Source: UBA964 sp037444685 (GTDB taxonomy: Bacteria; Pseudomonadota; Gammaproteobacteria; Steroidobacterales; Steroidobacteraceae). From it: a DNA stretch of 64,000 bases. Position numbers and translations under genes: made by a program. This document shows positions 25,371 to 34,230 of this stretch, piece after piece. Under the pieces are notes generated by a model. It made no database searches, was not told the DNA's origin, and was given only the letters and a program-made list of their open reading frames with translations. Positions within the stretch are counted from its first letter, which is position 1; each line of letters opens with the position of its first letter. The DNA is taken from contig JBBILX010000001.1 of assembly GCA_037444685.1 (NCBI GenBank), positions 434,001-498,000 of the forward strand, given 5' to 3'.

Positions 25371-26498
25371 ATGGTTCGCAGTGTCCAGCACGAGATGCTC
25401 CCTCGCCCGACCGCCGACGAGGCCAGCCGGCAGCAGTTCATCGTCGCTTTCAAGCAGGCCATCAACCGCACCGTGAGGCCGACCAACCAGAAGCTCTTCG
25501 AACAGGTGGTCGCGCCGAAGTTCGCCGCCGAGCATGGCTACGCACCGGCTACGCGTGACGAGATTCGTGACGCGATGTACGCCCACCCGGCCTACCGAAG
25601 CTGGTCTGCGCTGCATCGGGCCGCACAGGAGCAGATGTGGATAGCGATCGGCGACAGCGTCTTTCGCGAACGAGCGCGCCTCGCAGAAACGGCCGCGCGC
25701 CTCGACGATCCCAGGACGCGCCGGGGCAGTCTCGAGCTCGACCCCGATTTCACGCCGCCGCGCGGCGTCACGGCCGTCGACATTCACCTGCAGACTGGCG
25801 GCTACGCGCTCGATCTCGGCGACGGCGACTGCTCGGCGGGGGCGCTCTACGAGTGCGGCGGCAACCTCTATGCGTTCGGCCAGGGCATCAGCCGCACGGA
25901 CAGCAAGGCCGCGCACGTGCAGCGCTACATTGCCGAGCACTTCCCGGACCTCAGGCCGCGTCGCATCCTCGACATGGGCTGCTCGGCGGGTTCCGCGAGC
26001 GTGCCATACGCGTTCGCTTTCCCCGATTCGGAGGTGCACGCGATCGACGTAGGCGCTGGCATGCTGCGCTACGCCCATGCCCGGGCCGAGGCGCTCGGGG
26101 CCGCCGTCCACTTCCACCAGCGTGACGTCGCCGACACGCGCTTTCCAGACGGCTGGTTCGACCTGATCGTCTCGCACAACCTGATGCACGAGATCTCCGA
26201 CGCGACCCGTCGCGGCATGTTGCGCGAGAGCTGGCGCCTGCTCGCCCCGGGAGGCGTATGCGTGCATCAGGACGTGCCGCTGCGTTTCGCCGGACTCAGC
26301 GAGTTCCAGAAATTCGAGCTGTCCTGGGACACGCTCAACAACAACGAACCGTACTGGGAGGTCTACGCGAACGCCGATCTGGCGGCGGACCTCGCCGCCA
26401 CCGGCATTCCGGCCGAGCGCACGCTGACCGGTCACCTTCCGGCGGCGCCCGGCAGCCTGCCGTGGTACGTCGTCTCGTTCAGCAAGCCCACCCTTTGA
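25371..26498 (+). CDS. SAM-dependent class I methyltransferase
   Basis: A 375-residue protein. An N-terminal helical part (about 1-190) of unclear function precedes a class I methyltransferase domain with motif I ILDMGCSAGSASVPYA, acidic residue in VHAIDVG, motif II/IV FDLIVSHNLMHEIS and a WRLLAPGGV post-motif. It would transfer a methyl group from S-adenosylmethionine to a small molecule. The ATG was chosen because GGAG lies about 7 bases upstream; the frame is also open from a TTG at 25344. It follows a terminator, so it starts a new transcription unit. The aldehyde dehydrogenase follows after 38 bases. Confidence 0.75.
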   Translation: MVRSVQHEMLPRPTADEASRQQFIVAFKQAINRTVRPTNQKLFEQVVAPKFAAEHGYAPATRDEIRDAMYAHPAYRSWSALHRAAQEQMWIAIGDSVFRERARLAETAARLDDPRTRRGSLELDPDFTPPRGVTAVDIHLQTGGYALDLGDGDCSAGALYECGGNLYAFGQGISRTDSKAAHVQRYIAEHFPDLRPRRILDMGCSAGSASVPYAFAFPDSEVHAIDVGAGMLRYAHARAEALGAAVHFHQRDVADTRFPDGWFDLIVSHNLMHEISDATRRGMLRESWRLLAPGGVCVHQDVPLRFAGLSEFQKFELSWDTLNNNEPYWEVYANADLAADLAATGIPAERTLTGHLPAAPGSLPWYVVSFSKPTL

Positions 26499-26536
26499 CC
26501 CCGTGAGCCACGATCCGCGCGCCGAGGAAGCCGCCC

Positions 26537-28042
26537 ATGAATGCCGTCACGATCACCCGCAGTTTTCCCGTCAACCCCCACGTCACGAGCATCATCGACG
26601 GTGAATCGGTAGCGCCTGCCGCACGCGGTGAGGACATTCCAGTAGTCAATCCGACCACCGAGGAGGTCATCAGCAGGCTGAGGGAGGCCGACGCCGATGA
26701 AGTCGATGCGGCCGTGCGCGCGGCGCGTCGGGCTTTCGACTCCGGCCCATGGCCAAGGATGGACATCAACGAGCGCAAGGACATCCTCTATTCGATTCGT
26801 GATCACCTGCGCAAGAGCGCCGAGGAGCTCGCGTATCTCGAGTGCCTCAATACTGGCCTGCCCCTGCGGAGCGTGCGCGTGCACGTGCAGCGCATGGCAC
26901 GCAACTTCGAGTTCTTCGCCGAGGTCGCGAGCACCATGCACGGCGAGACCTACACGCAAACCAGGGGCTATCTGACCTACGTGACCCGCGAACCGAAGGG
27001 CGTTGCCGCGGCGATCGCGCCGTGGAACGCGCCGCTCGCGCTCGCCTCGATGCGCGTGGCCACCTGCATCCCGTGGGGCAACACCTGCGTGCTCAAGCCC
27101 TCCGAATACACACCGCTGTCCATGCGCCGCATGGTCGAGATCTTCCATGAAGCCGGCTTGCCGCCCGGCGTGGTCAATCTCGTCAACGGCCGTGGCGCCG
27201 TCACCGGCAATGCGCTGGTCTCCCACCCGGGCATCGACATGGTCGGATTCACAGGCGGCACGGTCACGGGCCGCGCGATCGCGGCAGCGGCGGGACGCAA
27301 TCTCAAGCCCGTCGCGCTCGAGCTCGGTGGCAAGAGCGCGAACATCATCTTCGACAGCGCGAACATCGAGCGGGCGCTCGACGGCGCCCTCGCCGGCATC
27401 TTTGCCAACAATGGCCAGCAATGTCTGGCCGGCTCGCGCATCCTCGTGCAGCGCTCGATCGCCAAGGACTTCGTCGCGGCGTTCGTCGAGCGCGCGCGTC
27501 GCATCCGGCTCGGCGATCCGATGCTGCCGTCGACGGAGGTCGGTCCGCTGGCGTTCCGTCAGCACATGGAACGCGTGCTCTCGTACGTCGACGTCGCGAG
27601 GGCCGACGGCGCGAAGCTGCTGACCGGAGGCCGCCGCGCGGCGGAATTCGGCAGGGGCTGGTTCATAGAGCCGACCGCCGTCATGGCTCCCGCCAATGAC
27701 GCGCGCGTCTGTCAGGAAGAGATCTTCGGGCCCTTTGCGACGCTGCTGGAGTTCGACACCCTCGAGGACGCCATCCGCATCGCGAACGAGTCGAAGTTCG
27801 GTCTGGTCAGTTACGTCTGGTCGGACGACCTCACCACCGTGATGCGCTGTTCGCGCGAGATCCGCGCCGGCACCGTGTGGGTCAACACGCCGATGATGCG
27901 TGAACTGCGCGCGCCATTCGGCGGGTACAAAGAGTCCGGCATCGGGCGGGACGGGCCGTTCGCGAGCCTGGAGTTCTTCACGGAACTCAAGGCGACGATC
28001 ATCCCGATCGACCCGCCCGCGATCCACCGCTACGGCGCCTGA
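26537..28042 (+). CDS. Aldehyde dehydrogenase
   Basis: A 501-residue NAD(P)-dependent aldehyde dehydrogenase. The catalytic Glu lies in VALELGGKSAN (about residue 263), and the catalytic Cys in NNGQQCLAGSR (about 297). The substrate/cofactor stretch IAPWNAPLALA and the C-terminal GGYKESGIGRDG are typical of the betaine/gamma-aminobutyraldehyde and hydroxymuconic-semialdehyde groups. It oxidises an aldehyde to the acid in the cytoplasm. GAGGAAG precedes the ATG. The 3' end overlaps the convergent VOC gene by 44 bases. The exact substrate is not determined. Confidence 0.9.
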   Translation: MNAVTITRSFPVNPHVTSIIDGESVAPAARGEDIPVVNPTTEEVISRLREADADEVDAAVRAARRAFDSGPWPRMDINERKDILYSIRDHLRKSAEELAYLECLNTGLPLRSVRVHVQRMARNFEFFAEVASTMHGETYTQTRGYLTYVTREPKGVAAAIAPWNAPLALASMRVATCIPWGNTCVLKPSEYTPLSMRRMVEIFHEAGLPPGVVNLVNGRGAVTGNALVSHPGIDMVGFTGGTVTGRAIAAAAGRNLKPVALELGGKSANIIFDSANIERALDGALAGIFANNGQQCLAGSRILVQRSIAKDFVAAFVERARRIRLGDPMLPSTEVGPLAFRQHMERVLSYVDVARADGAKLLTGGRRAAEFGRGWFIEPTAVMAPANDARVCQEEIFGPFATLLEFDTLEDAIRIANESKFGLVSYVWSDDLTTVMRCSREIRAGTVWVNTPMMRELRAPFGGYKESGIGRDGPFASLEFFTELKATIIPIDPPAIHRYGA

Positions 28043-28667
28043 CGGCGTTTGCCCGCGCCGCCTTGGGGGCGGCTCCGACGCCCGATTTCCGCCGCGACGC
28101 CACCCGACCCGCCGCGCGCGCCGTCGGCGGCCGCCGCAACCCCGGGAAGCGATTGGCAAGCCCGACGCTGCCCCCTTCGACATTCTCGATGAAGTTGACG
28201 AGCACACCGTTCGGATCGCGCAGCGTCATCTCCTTCGACACCACGCCATGCTGGCGCAGTTCGAGCCGTAGCGGCGGGCAGAGCACCGTCAGTCCGAGTT
28301 CGCGCGCGCCCTTGTAGATGCGATCCACGTCGGGAGTGTGGAACACGAGGCAGGCCTCGCCCCGGTTGACGCGATCGATATTGGGGTGCCTGTTGTCGTC
28401 GGGCGCGGGATCGGTCAACTCGAAAAGTCCCACCATGCCCCAGTCGACGTCTTCGGACTGCAGGATCACCCAGCGCGTCGTGCAAGGTGGCATGCCCAGC
28501 AGCTGATGCAGCGCGGGAATCTCCGCCCCGGCCCGGCCCTCGATCCAGACGTTCATGCCGAGCAGGTCGCGGTAGAACGCCAGCGAACGCTCCAGATCGC
28601 GGACGATGATGGCCGTGCGCTTGAGCGGGGTCACTGGGGGCGGCTGGCGAGAACGGTTGCGGGGCAT
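27999..28667 (-). CDS. VOC/glyoxalase-superfamily protein
   Basis: A 222-residue protein with a vicinal-oxygen-chelate fold. It reads LKRTAIIVRDLERSLAFYRDLLG at the start and LRDPNGVLVNFIE at the end of the domain (about residue 165). Metal-site candidates are the Glu near each end of the paired beta-alpha modules. Family members include glyoxalase I, ring-cleavage dioxygenases and epimerases. The last 50 residues are very basic and low in complexity (RRPPTARAAG and similar), unlike the fold, and that tail region overlaps the aldehyde dehydrogenase gene. The true stop could be conserved through this overlap, or the tail may be a read-through extension. Confidence 0.7.
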   Translation of the reverse strand: MPRNRSRQPPPVTPLKRTAIIVRDLERSLAFYRDLLGMNVWIEGRAGAEIPALHQLLGMPPCTTRWVILQSEDVDWGMVGLFELTDPAPDDNRHPNIDRVNRGEACLVFHTPDVDRIYKGARELGLTVLCPPLRLELRQHGVVSKEMTLRDPNGVLVNFIENVEGGSVGLANRFPGLRRPPTARAAGRVASRRKSGVGAAPKAARANAVRRRSGGSRAGRSG

Positions 28668-28738
28668 TGGCGCAGATCCTCGAGTGGAGCGTCCTGGGTT
28701 AGGCTTACCGAATCATACCGACGCCACGACCCTGCGCC

Positions 28739-29821
28739 ATGCTCGAGCCCTGGACCCTCTGTGTCGCCCAGCCTGCCGTCAAGCCCGTGTTCAGGGGCGC
28801 CGGGCCGCTGCGCCGCGATGCACTGCTCGAGAACCTCGAGCGAGCCTGCCAGCACGTCGGCACGGCCAGCCGCTGGTTTCGCGCCCGCATGATCGTCTTT
28901 CCGGAGTTCTTCCTGCACGGCTTTCAGCCGGGACGCAGCAACGATGACTGGATCGAGGCCTCGCTGCGGCTCGACGGGCCGGAACTCGCCGCGCTCGGGC
29001 GCGCGGCGCGCGCTGCGAATGCCTACGTCGCGGGCATGATCTACGAGGTGCTCGACGAGTTCCCGGGCAGGTTTTGGAATACGGCCTTCATCCTCGATCC
29101 CGAGGGACGGGTGGCGCTCGCCTACCGCAAGCTCTACGCGATGACCGGCAAGACTCGCCCTGGAGACGTCTACGACGCGTATATCCAGCGCTTTGGCGGG
29201 CCACAGTCACTGTTCCCGGTGCTGCGCACACCGCTCGGCAACTTCGGATGCCTCGTCTGCTACGACATCAACTTTCCCGAAGTCACGCGCTGTCTCGCGT
29301 TGCAGGGCGCGGAAATCTTCCTGCACATCTCCAGCGAGGGACGCAGCAGCTACCACCTGCCCGATGGCGGCTGGGAGCTCGCGAGACGCGTCCGGGCGTA
29401 CGAGAACCACGCTTACCTCGCGATGTCGAATTGCGGCCCGACGCTCGACGGCGAGGGCCCGATCGACGGCTCACACGGCCATTCTCAGATCATCGGTTTC
29501 GACGGTCGCGTGCTCAACATGGCCGTGAGCGCCGGCGAGACGCTGATCGCCGCCGAGATCGACATCGAGGCGCTGCGGCGGCGGCGCGCCCGCACCAGCC
29601 TGAACTTCCTCGCCGAGCTCTCGCCCGGCATTCACGCGCCGATCTATGCGGCCGCGCGGGCCTGGCCGCTCAATGGATGGGCCGACAGGCCAAGCACGGG
29701 TGTCGCCGACAATCGTCGCGTCGAGGCCGAAGTCATACGCGAGCTGACCGAGCGCGGGGTGCTGACGGCACCGACCCGCGCCGAGTCGCCCCAGGCCGGC
29801 CGCCTGCCGCAGCAGGAATGA
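28739..29821 (+). CDS. Nitrilase-superfamily carbon-nitrogen hydrolase
   Basis: A 360-residue protein with the complete Glu-Lys-Cys triad of the nitrilase superfamily: E in FPEFFLHG (about residue 60), K in YRKLYAMTG (about 131), and C in CLVCYDINFPEV (about 177). Members hydrolyse amides, nitriles or carbamoyl groups. It is longer than ordinary omega-amidases, with an extra C-terminal stretch rich in Arg and Ala. No strong ribosome site precedes the ATG. The orphan peptide-type binding protein starts 16 bases downstream, so the pair may take up and hydrolyse an amide. Confidence 0.85.
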   Translation: MLEPWTLCVAQPAVKPVFRGAGPLRRDALLENLERACQHVGTASRWFRARMIVFPEFFLHGFQPGRSNDDWIEASLRLDGPELAALGRAARAANAYVAGMIYEVLDEFPGRFWNTAFILDPEGRVALAYRKLYAMTGKTRPGDVYDAYIQRFGGPQSLFPVLRTPLGNFGCLVCYDINFPEVTRCLALQGAEIFLHISSEGRSSYHLPDGGWELARRVRAYENHAYLAMSNCGPTLDGEGPIDGSHGHSQIIGFDGRVLNMAVSAGETLIAAEIDIEALRRRRARTSLNFLAELSPGIHAPIYAAARAWPLNGWADRPSTGVADNRRVEAEVIRELTERGVLTAPTRAESPQAGRLPQQE

Positions 29822-29837
29822 GCGCAGGAGCGCGCCG

Positions 29838-31433
29838 ATGAGACGCGGCTGCCACGCTGTGCCGAGGCGAGCACGCCCGGCCGTGTCGGTGCTCTTGTTC
29901 GCCACCTTGCTGCCGGGAATCGCCGGCGCGATGCAGGTGCTACGCAGTGGTCATCCGGGAGAACCGGATTCACTGGATCCACACCGTGCAGTTGCCGCGC
30001 CGTCGTTCGTGGTCCTGAACGATCTGTTCGAAGGGCTGATGACCCTGGACGCCGGCGGCCGACCGGTGCCCGGCGCCGCTGAGTCTTTCTCCGTGTCAGG
30101 CGATGGACGCCTGTACCGCTTCCACCTGCGCGAGGGTTTGCGCTGGTCCGACGGCGCGCCGCTGACCGCCGCCGACTTTCTGTTCTCCTTTCTACGCCTA
30201 GCCGATCCACGCACCGGGTCGACGAGCCTGGCTGCCCTCGTCGATCTGCTCGAAAACGGGCGCGCCGTCCTGCGCGGCATCTTGCCGCCCGAGAAGCTCG
30301 GTGTCGCCGCCCCGGATGCGCGCACCGTCGAGTTGCGTCTGACCAGCCCGGCTCCCTACCTTCCTGCGGTCGTCGCCCTGCCGGCGTTCGCTCCCGTGCC
30401 GCGCCATGTCGTCACGCAGTTCGGTGATACCTGGACCCGGGCCGGTCGCTTCGTCAGCAACGGCCCTTTCACATTGCTCGAATGGCGCCCAGGCCAGTGG
30501 GTGCGAGCGCAGCGAAACCCGCGTTTCCACGCGGCGTCGACGGTCAGACTCGAAGGCGTGATCTACTATCCGGTCGCCGATCTCAACGCCGGCCTGAGAC
30601 GCTTTCAGGCCGGCGAACTGGACGTGCTGACGAATTTTCCACCAGAGAAACTCGACTGGCTCCGCTCGCGCATGCCCCGCGAGCTGCGCCTCGGACCGTC
30701 GCTGGGCGTCACCGTCTACGTGCTGAACCTGCGCAATCCGAAGTTCGCCGACGTGCGGGTGCGCCGCGCGCTCTCGCTGGCAGTCGACCGCCACATACTG
30801 ACTGAGAGGATTGTCCGTGCAGGCGATACACCGGCCTGGTCTCTGATCCGACCCGAGTTTATCGGCTATCCGGCCCGACGCCCTCCCGCCGGCAGCGCGG
30901 CGGCCCATCGCGAGGAAGCGCGGCGCCTGCTCGCGGCAGCCGGCCATGGCCCTGATCGGCCGCTGCGCCTCGAGTTGCTCTACCACACCAGCGAGGAGCA
31001 CAAGAAAGTCGCGGTCGCGATAGCCGCCATGTGGCAACAGCTCGGCGTCGAGGTGACGCTGCGCAACGCGGAGCGTCAGGTCGTGGAGCTCGCGCTGCGC
31101 AACGGCGACTTCGAGGTGGCGCGCGCCGCGTGGTTCGCAAGCTACGCGGACCCGCTGGGTCTGCTCGGTCTGTTGCGCGGGGGCAGTCCCGCCAACTCGA
31201 GCGGCTACCGAAACCCGCGCTTCGACTCCGCCCTCGATGCGGCGGCGGCCATCGCCGACCCGGCCCGTCGCCTCGCGGCGCTGCGCGAGACAGAAGACCT
31301 GCTGCTCGAGGATGCGCCGGTGATCCCGCTCTACTTCCTGGTCAGCCGACGTCTCGTCGCCCAGCGAGTCGTCGGCTGGCGCGACGACAACCTGACGGCC
31401 CTGCGTCCGGCGCGCTGGCTGAGTCTGCGCTGA
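29838..31433 (+). CDS. Extracellular oligopeptide-type solute-binding protein (SBP family 5)
   Basis: A 531-residue periplasmic binding protein. A basic signal peptide (about residues 1-33, ending GIAGA) is followed by PDSLDPHRA, LRWSDGAPLTAADFLFSFLRL and other OppA/DppA-family stretches, and ends with a typical RPARWLSLR. Family 5 proteins bind peptides, opines or nickel for an ABC importer. AGGAG lies 7 bases before the ATG. No permease or ATPase genes follow; the next gene is convergent. It may share a transporter encoded elsewhere or act in signalling. Confidence 0.9.
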   Translation: MRRGCHAVPRRARPAVSVLLFATLLPGIAGAMQVLRSGHPGEPDSLDPHRAVAAPSFVVLNDLFEGLMTLDAGGRPVPGAAESFSVSGDGRLYRFHLREGLRWSDGAPLTAADFLFSFLRLADPRTGSTSLAALVDLLENGRAVLRGILPPEKLGVAAPDARTVELRLTSPAPYLPAVVALPAFAPVPRHVVTQFGDTWTRAGRFVSNGPFTLLEWRPGQWVRAQRNPRFHAASTVRLEGVIYYPVADLNAGLRRFQAGELDVLTNFPPEKLDWLRSRMPRELRLGPSLGVTVYVLNLRNPKFADVRVRRALSLAVDRHILTERIVRAGDTPAWSLIRPEFIGYPARRPPAGSAAAHREEARRLLAAAGHGPDRPLRLELLYHTSEEHKKVAVAIAAMWQQLGVEVTLRNAERQVVELALRNGDFEVARAAWFASYADPLGLLGLLRGGSPANSSGYRNPRFDSALDAAAAIADPARRLAALRETEDLLLEDAPVIPLYFLVSRRLVAQRVVGWRDDNLTALRPARWLSLR

Positions 31434-31446
31434 GGCGCAAACGCGC

Positions 31447-32304
31447 TCAGCCGCCATCGAGGAAGTCGGCGAGCATACGCGCCTTGGCCTCGGCACCGGG
31501 GTTCGCCGCGTCATCCCAGATCAGGCTCCGGGCGCCCGGCAGTAACCGCGCGGCAACAGCGACGCCCTCGCGCAGCGGATCGGACGCGTCCGCCATCACC
31601 AGCGTCGGCAGCCGGACGAGTGGCAATCGCTCGCGATCGGGATGCGCGAAGGCCGCCCGGTAGGCATGGTGGTAGGTACGAATCGCCTTGAGCACCTCGA
31701 GCGTCGTCTGGTGCAGCACGCCGGGATCCGGCATGCCCAGACCGCGCAGATGCTGCGCGTCACGCCTGAAGTACGGAAAGAACCAGGCCTGATCGCGCAC
31801 GAAGTGCCAGGCCCAATGCAGCTGGGTACCGAACGAGTCGGGCTGGACCGAAGGCGCATAGCGCGCCAGCAGCTCGGCCTTGACCTCCGCGGAGAACATG
31901 CCGATTCCGTCGAGGACCATGCGACCGAATCGATCGGGTCGTGCGAGCGCCATTTCGGTGACGATGTGCGCCCCCGTGTGCGAACCGTACAGGTCCGCCC
32001 TCTCGACGCCGAGCGCGTCCATGACACGCAGACTCGCGTCGGCGTAGTAGGCGATGTCGGGCACGGCCGGTGACGGGGGCGCCGAATCGCCGTTGCCGAG
32101 CGTGTCGGGAGCGATGACGCGACGGCTTCGGGCAAGCGCACGCATCAGGGGGACCAGAGTCACCGAAGAAGCCGGCGACGCGTGCACCATCCAGAGCGGC
32201 CTCGAATTCGCGTCCTGCCCGCCGGAGCGATAATGAACCTGTCCCTCGCGAATGGAAACGAAACCACGCAGGATTTGCGCGCCCGAATTCCGCTCCTGCA
32301 TCAT
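31447..32304 (-). CDS. Alpha/beta-hydrolase-fold protein with His at the nucleophile elbow
   Basis: A 285-residue alpha/beta-hydrolase-fold protein. The oxyanion-region stretch PLWMVHASPASS and APDTLGNGDSAPP match the fold. The elbow reads LYGSHTGAHI, so the residue aligned with the usual catalytic Ser is His (about residue 109), not Ser, Cys or Asp. The next residue is Thr. A later Asp (MADASDP) fits the acid of the fold. Three nearby ATGs compete; the one at 32304 is favoured because GAGAGGGG lies at a good distance, while 32310 is the alternative. It is divergent from the GST gene, with only 38 bases between them. Confidence 0.7.
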   Translation of the reverse strand: MMQERNSGAQILRGFVSIREGQVHYRSGGQDANSRPLWMVHASPASSVTLVPLMRALARSRRVIAPDTLGNGDSAPPSPAVPDIAYYADASLRVMDALGVERADLYGSHTGAHIVTEMALARPDRFGRMVLDGIGMFSAEVKAELLARYAPSVQPDSFGTQLHWAWHFVRDQAWFFPYFRRDAQHLRGLGMPDPGVLHQTTLEVLKAIRTYHHAYRAAFAHPDRERLPLVRLPTLVMADASDPLREGVAVAARLLPGARSLIWDDAANPGAEAKARMLADFLDGG

Positions 32305-32342
32305 GGTCATCCCCTCTCAGTGACGGCGACACGGACACCGGC

Positions 32343-32966
32343 ATGATCGAGCTTCATACCACACCGACTGCCAACGGCTTCAGGGCCTCGATCATGCTCG
32401 AGGAAGTCGGCCTTCCCTATCGGACGACTGCCTACGACCTGACCGCAGGCGATCACCTGCGGCCGGAGTATCTGGCGCTCAACCCGGTCGGGCGCGTACC
32501 CATGATCATCGATCAGGCAGGCGATGGCGAGCCGCTGTCGGTCTACGGCACCGCGGCGATACTGATCTATCTGGCCGAGAAGACCCATAGGTACCTGCCC
32601 GATGCGCCCCGCGCCAGGGCGAAGACGCTCGAATGGATCGGCATCGTCTCGAGCGACATCGGCCCGGCTTTCAGCGGGCAGTTTGTCTTCAACGTGATGG
32701 CGCCTGAGAAACAGCCGTGGGCGATCGAGTTCTATAACAGGCTGTGCAGCCGCCTTGTGCAGAACATGGAGATCCAGCTCGGACGCACGCGCTATCTCGC
32801 CGGCGAGGACTACACGATCGCCGACATGATCGCCTACCCCGTGCCAACCGTGTCGATGAAGCGCTATCCGGGCAGTCTCGAGGGCTATCCCCATATCGCC
32901 CGCTGGGTCGCCGATGTCGGCGCCCGACCGGCCGTTCAGCGCGGCATGAAGGTGCCAGCGGTCTGA
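32343..32966 (+). CDS. Glutathione S-transferase
   Basis: A 207-residue glutathione S-transferase. The thioredoxin-fold N-terminal domain reads MIELHTTPTANG, with a Thr/Asn catalytic region as in Nu-class YfcG/YghU enzymes, and includes NPVGRVPMI. The C-terminal helical domain carries the YTIADM folding motif near residue 155. Members act on organic peroxides or conjugate electrophiles using glutathione in the cytoplasm. It is divergent from the His-elbow hydrolase gene and may detoxify a reactive intermediate of nearby catabolism. Confidence 0.85.
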   Translation: MIELHTTPTANGFRASIMLEEVGLPYRTTAYDLTAGDHLRPEYLALNPVGRVPMIIDQAGDGEPLSVYGTAAILIYLAEKTHRYLPDAPRARAKTLEWIGIVSSDIGPAFSGQFVFNVMAPEKQPWAIEFYNRLCSRLVQNMEIQLGRTRYLAGEDYTIADMIAYPVPTVSMKRYPGSLEGYPHIARWVADVGARPAVQRGMKVPAV

Positions 32967-32982
32967 GCCAGTGCCGCGAGCG

Positions 32983-33291
32983 TCAGATCTCGAAGTCGGT
33001 GCGACCGGCGACGTTGTCGACCACGGCGTGGCCTTCGAGCCAGTCGATCCGGGGCTCGGCGCCGTAGCTCGCGCGCATCCGCGCGAACCATTCTGGCGTG
33101 AACCAGCGCTCGGCTTCCTCACGCGAGCGCCACTCGTAGACGCCGCCTCCCTCACCCGGTGCCGACACGAACCACTTGCGCCGCAGGCCCGGAATCTCGC
33201 GATAGCGTGGCGCAGCGCGCTCGATCATCTCGCGCTGTTCGGCCGGGGTGGCGCTGGAAGGCGTCGCAAAACGTACGATCGTGATGATCAT
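32983..33291 (-). CDS. Small ABM/YdhR-like dimeric alpha-beta barrel protein
   Basis: A 102-residue protein with the pattern of a ferredoxin-like alpha-beta barrel: strand IITIVRFATP, helix EQREMIERAAPRYREIPG, strand KWFVSAPGEGGGVYEWRS, helix EEAERWFTPEW. The FVSAPGEGGGVYEW part resembles YdhR-type putative monooxygenases. Such proteins can be antibiotic-biosynthesis-type monooxygenases or simply bind small aromatic compounds. It is convergent with the GST gene (16 bases apart). No catalytic assignment is possible from the sequence. Confidence 0.65.
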   Translation of the reverse strand: MIITIVRFATPSSATPAEQREMIERAAPRYREIPGLRRKWFVSAPGEGGGVYEWRSREEAERWFTPEWFARMRASYGAEPRIDWLEGHAVVDNVAGRTDFEI

Positions 33292-33359
33292 GGACCGACC
33301 CCACTTGATACCACGGCATCGCTGAACCTGCCGACCTGCGCAGCATCTCTTCCCGCGCG

Positions 33360-34040
33360 TCAGACTCCGAATTGCGGCTTCGTGATGCCTATCCAGGCCG
33401 CCACGACGAGCAGCACCCAGATGGACAGCACGAACGGACGCGTACTCGCGAAGCTGGTCATGATCGCGGACTCGAGTTCGGGCGTGGAGCCGGTGGTGAG
33501 CAGCTGGCGGAGTGCCGGACCGAGCGCTTTGCCCCTGACCCGGATCATGATGCCGCAGAAGATCAGCAGCGCGAAGATTAGGAATTTCGCCGAGATCCAG
33601 TCCGTGAGCAGATGTCCGGTGCCGCGCAATCCCTCCCAGGCGTCATAGCAGAGCCCCGCGGCGAGGATCCATCGCCAGAGGAGATCGATGCGGCGGAGTT
33701 TCTCCGCCAGTGGCTGCCCCTGATACCGGTGGATGGCCCAGACCACCCACAGCCACGCGAGCGCGATGCCCCAGAGCACAGCATAGAAAGGCCCGGGCAT
33801 GCGTGCGACCCCGAGCTGGGCCGCGAGCGAATAGCCGACCGGCAGCATGAGCACCAGACAATACCGCGGGATCTGGTCGATCCAGCCGAGGATCTGTAGC
33901 GCCGTGCGACGCGCTTCGAGGGCAAGTTCCCGGTTGCGGACATAGCCCGCCGAGTGAAACACACCGATGTCGGCCCCGAGCCAGTAGACGAACAGCAGGA
34001 TATGGGCGAGCTTGAGCAGAAAATAGGGTTCGAAGGACAT
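33360..34040 (-). CDS. Six-helix membrane protein, paralogue of 34231-34893
   Basis: A 226-residue protein, mostly membrane helices (about six). The first reads KLAHILLFVYWLGADIGVF, the same core as the divergent neighbour. Later segments include PRYCLVLMLPVGYSLA. The His in the first helix and the general layout recall CopD/DUF2269-type membrane proteins, some of which bind haem or copper, but I cannot confirm the family. The ATG at 34040 lies next to the conserved helix; the frame is open a little further upstream. The 190-base gap separates it from its paralogue. Confidence 0.65.
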   Translation of the reverse strand: MSFEPYFLLKLAHILLFVYWLGADIGVFHSAGYVRNRELALEARRTALQILGWIDQIPRYCLVLMLPVGYSLAAQLGVARMPGPFYAVLWGIALAWLWVVWAIHRYQGQPLAEKLRRIDLLWRWILAAGLCYDAWEGLRGTGHLLTDWISAKFLIFALLIFCGIMIRVRGKALGPALRQLLTTGSTPELESAIMTSFASTRPFVLSIWVLLVVAAWIGITKPQFGV

Positions 34041-34230
34041 GGTCTCACGATCTCTCGCGGCTAGGCCGGCCGCGCAGCGATCCGGCAATCCTGATACTGT
34101 AGCGGCCCTTCCTGAAGAGAGGAACCGTGCTCGCGACGACCCCGGCGCGCGACGCCATCGAGCGGATGCGCCGCCCTATCGACGAGGACACGCCCAGGAT
34201 CAACCTTCCGTCAACGCAGAGCGCGCATCG
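34041..34230. promoter_or_regulatory. Gap between divergent paralogous membrane-protein genes
   Basis: A 190-base gap. A possible short frame begins with GTG at 34127 just after GAAGAGAGGAACC, a good ribosome site, but it runs into the wrong frame of the downstream gene. It may be a short leader peptide or may mean the true start of 34231-34893 was moved by a frameshift. The ATACTGT at 34094-34100 is a possible -10. Nothing else stands out. Confidence 0.3.
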
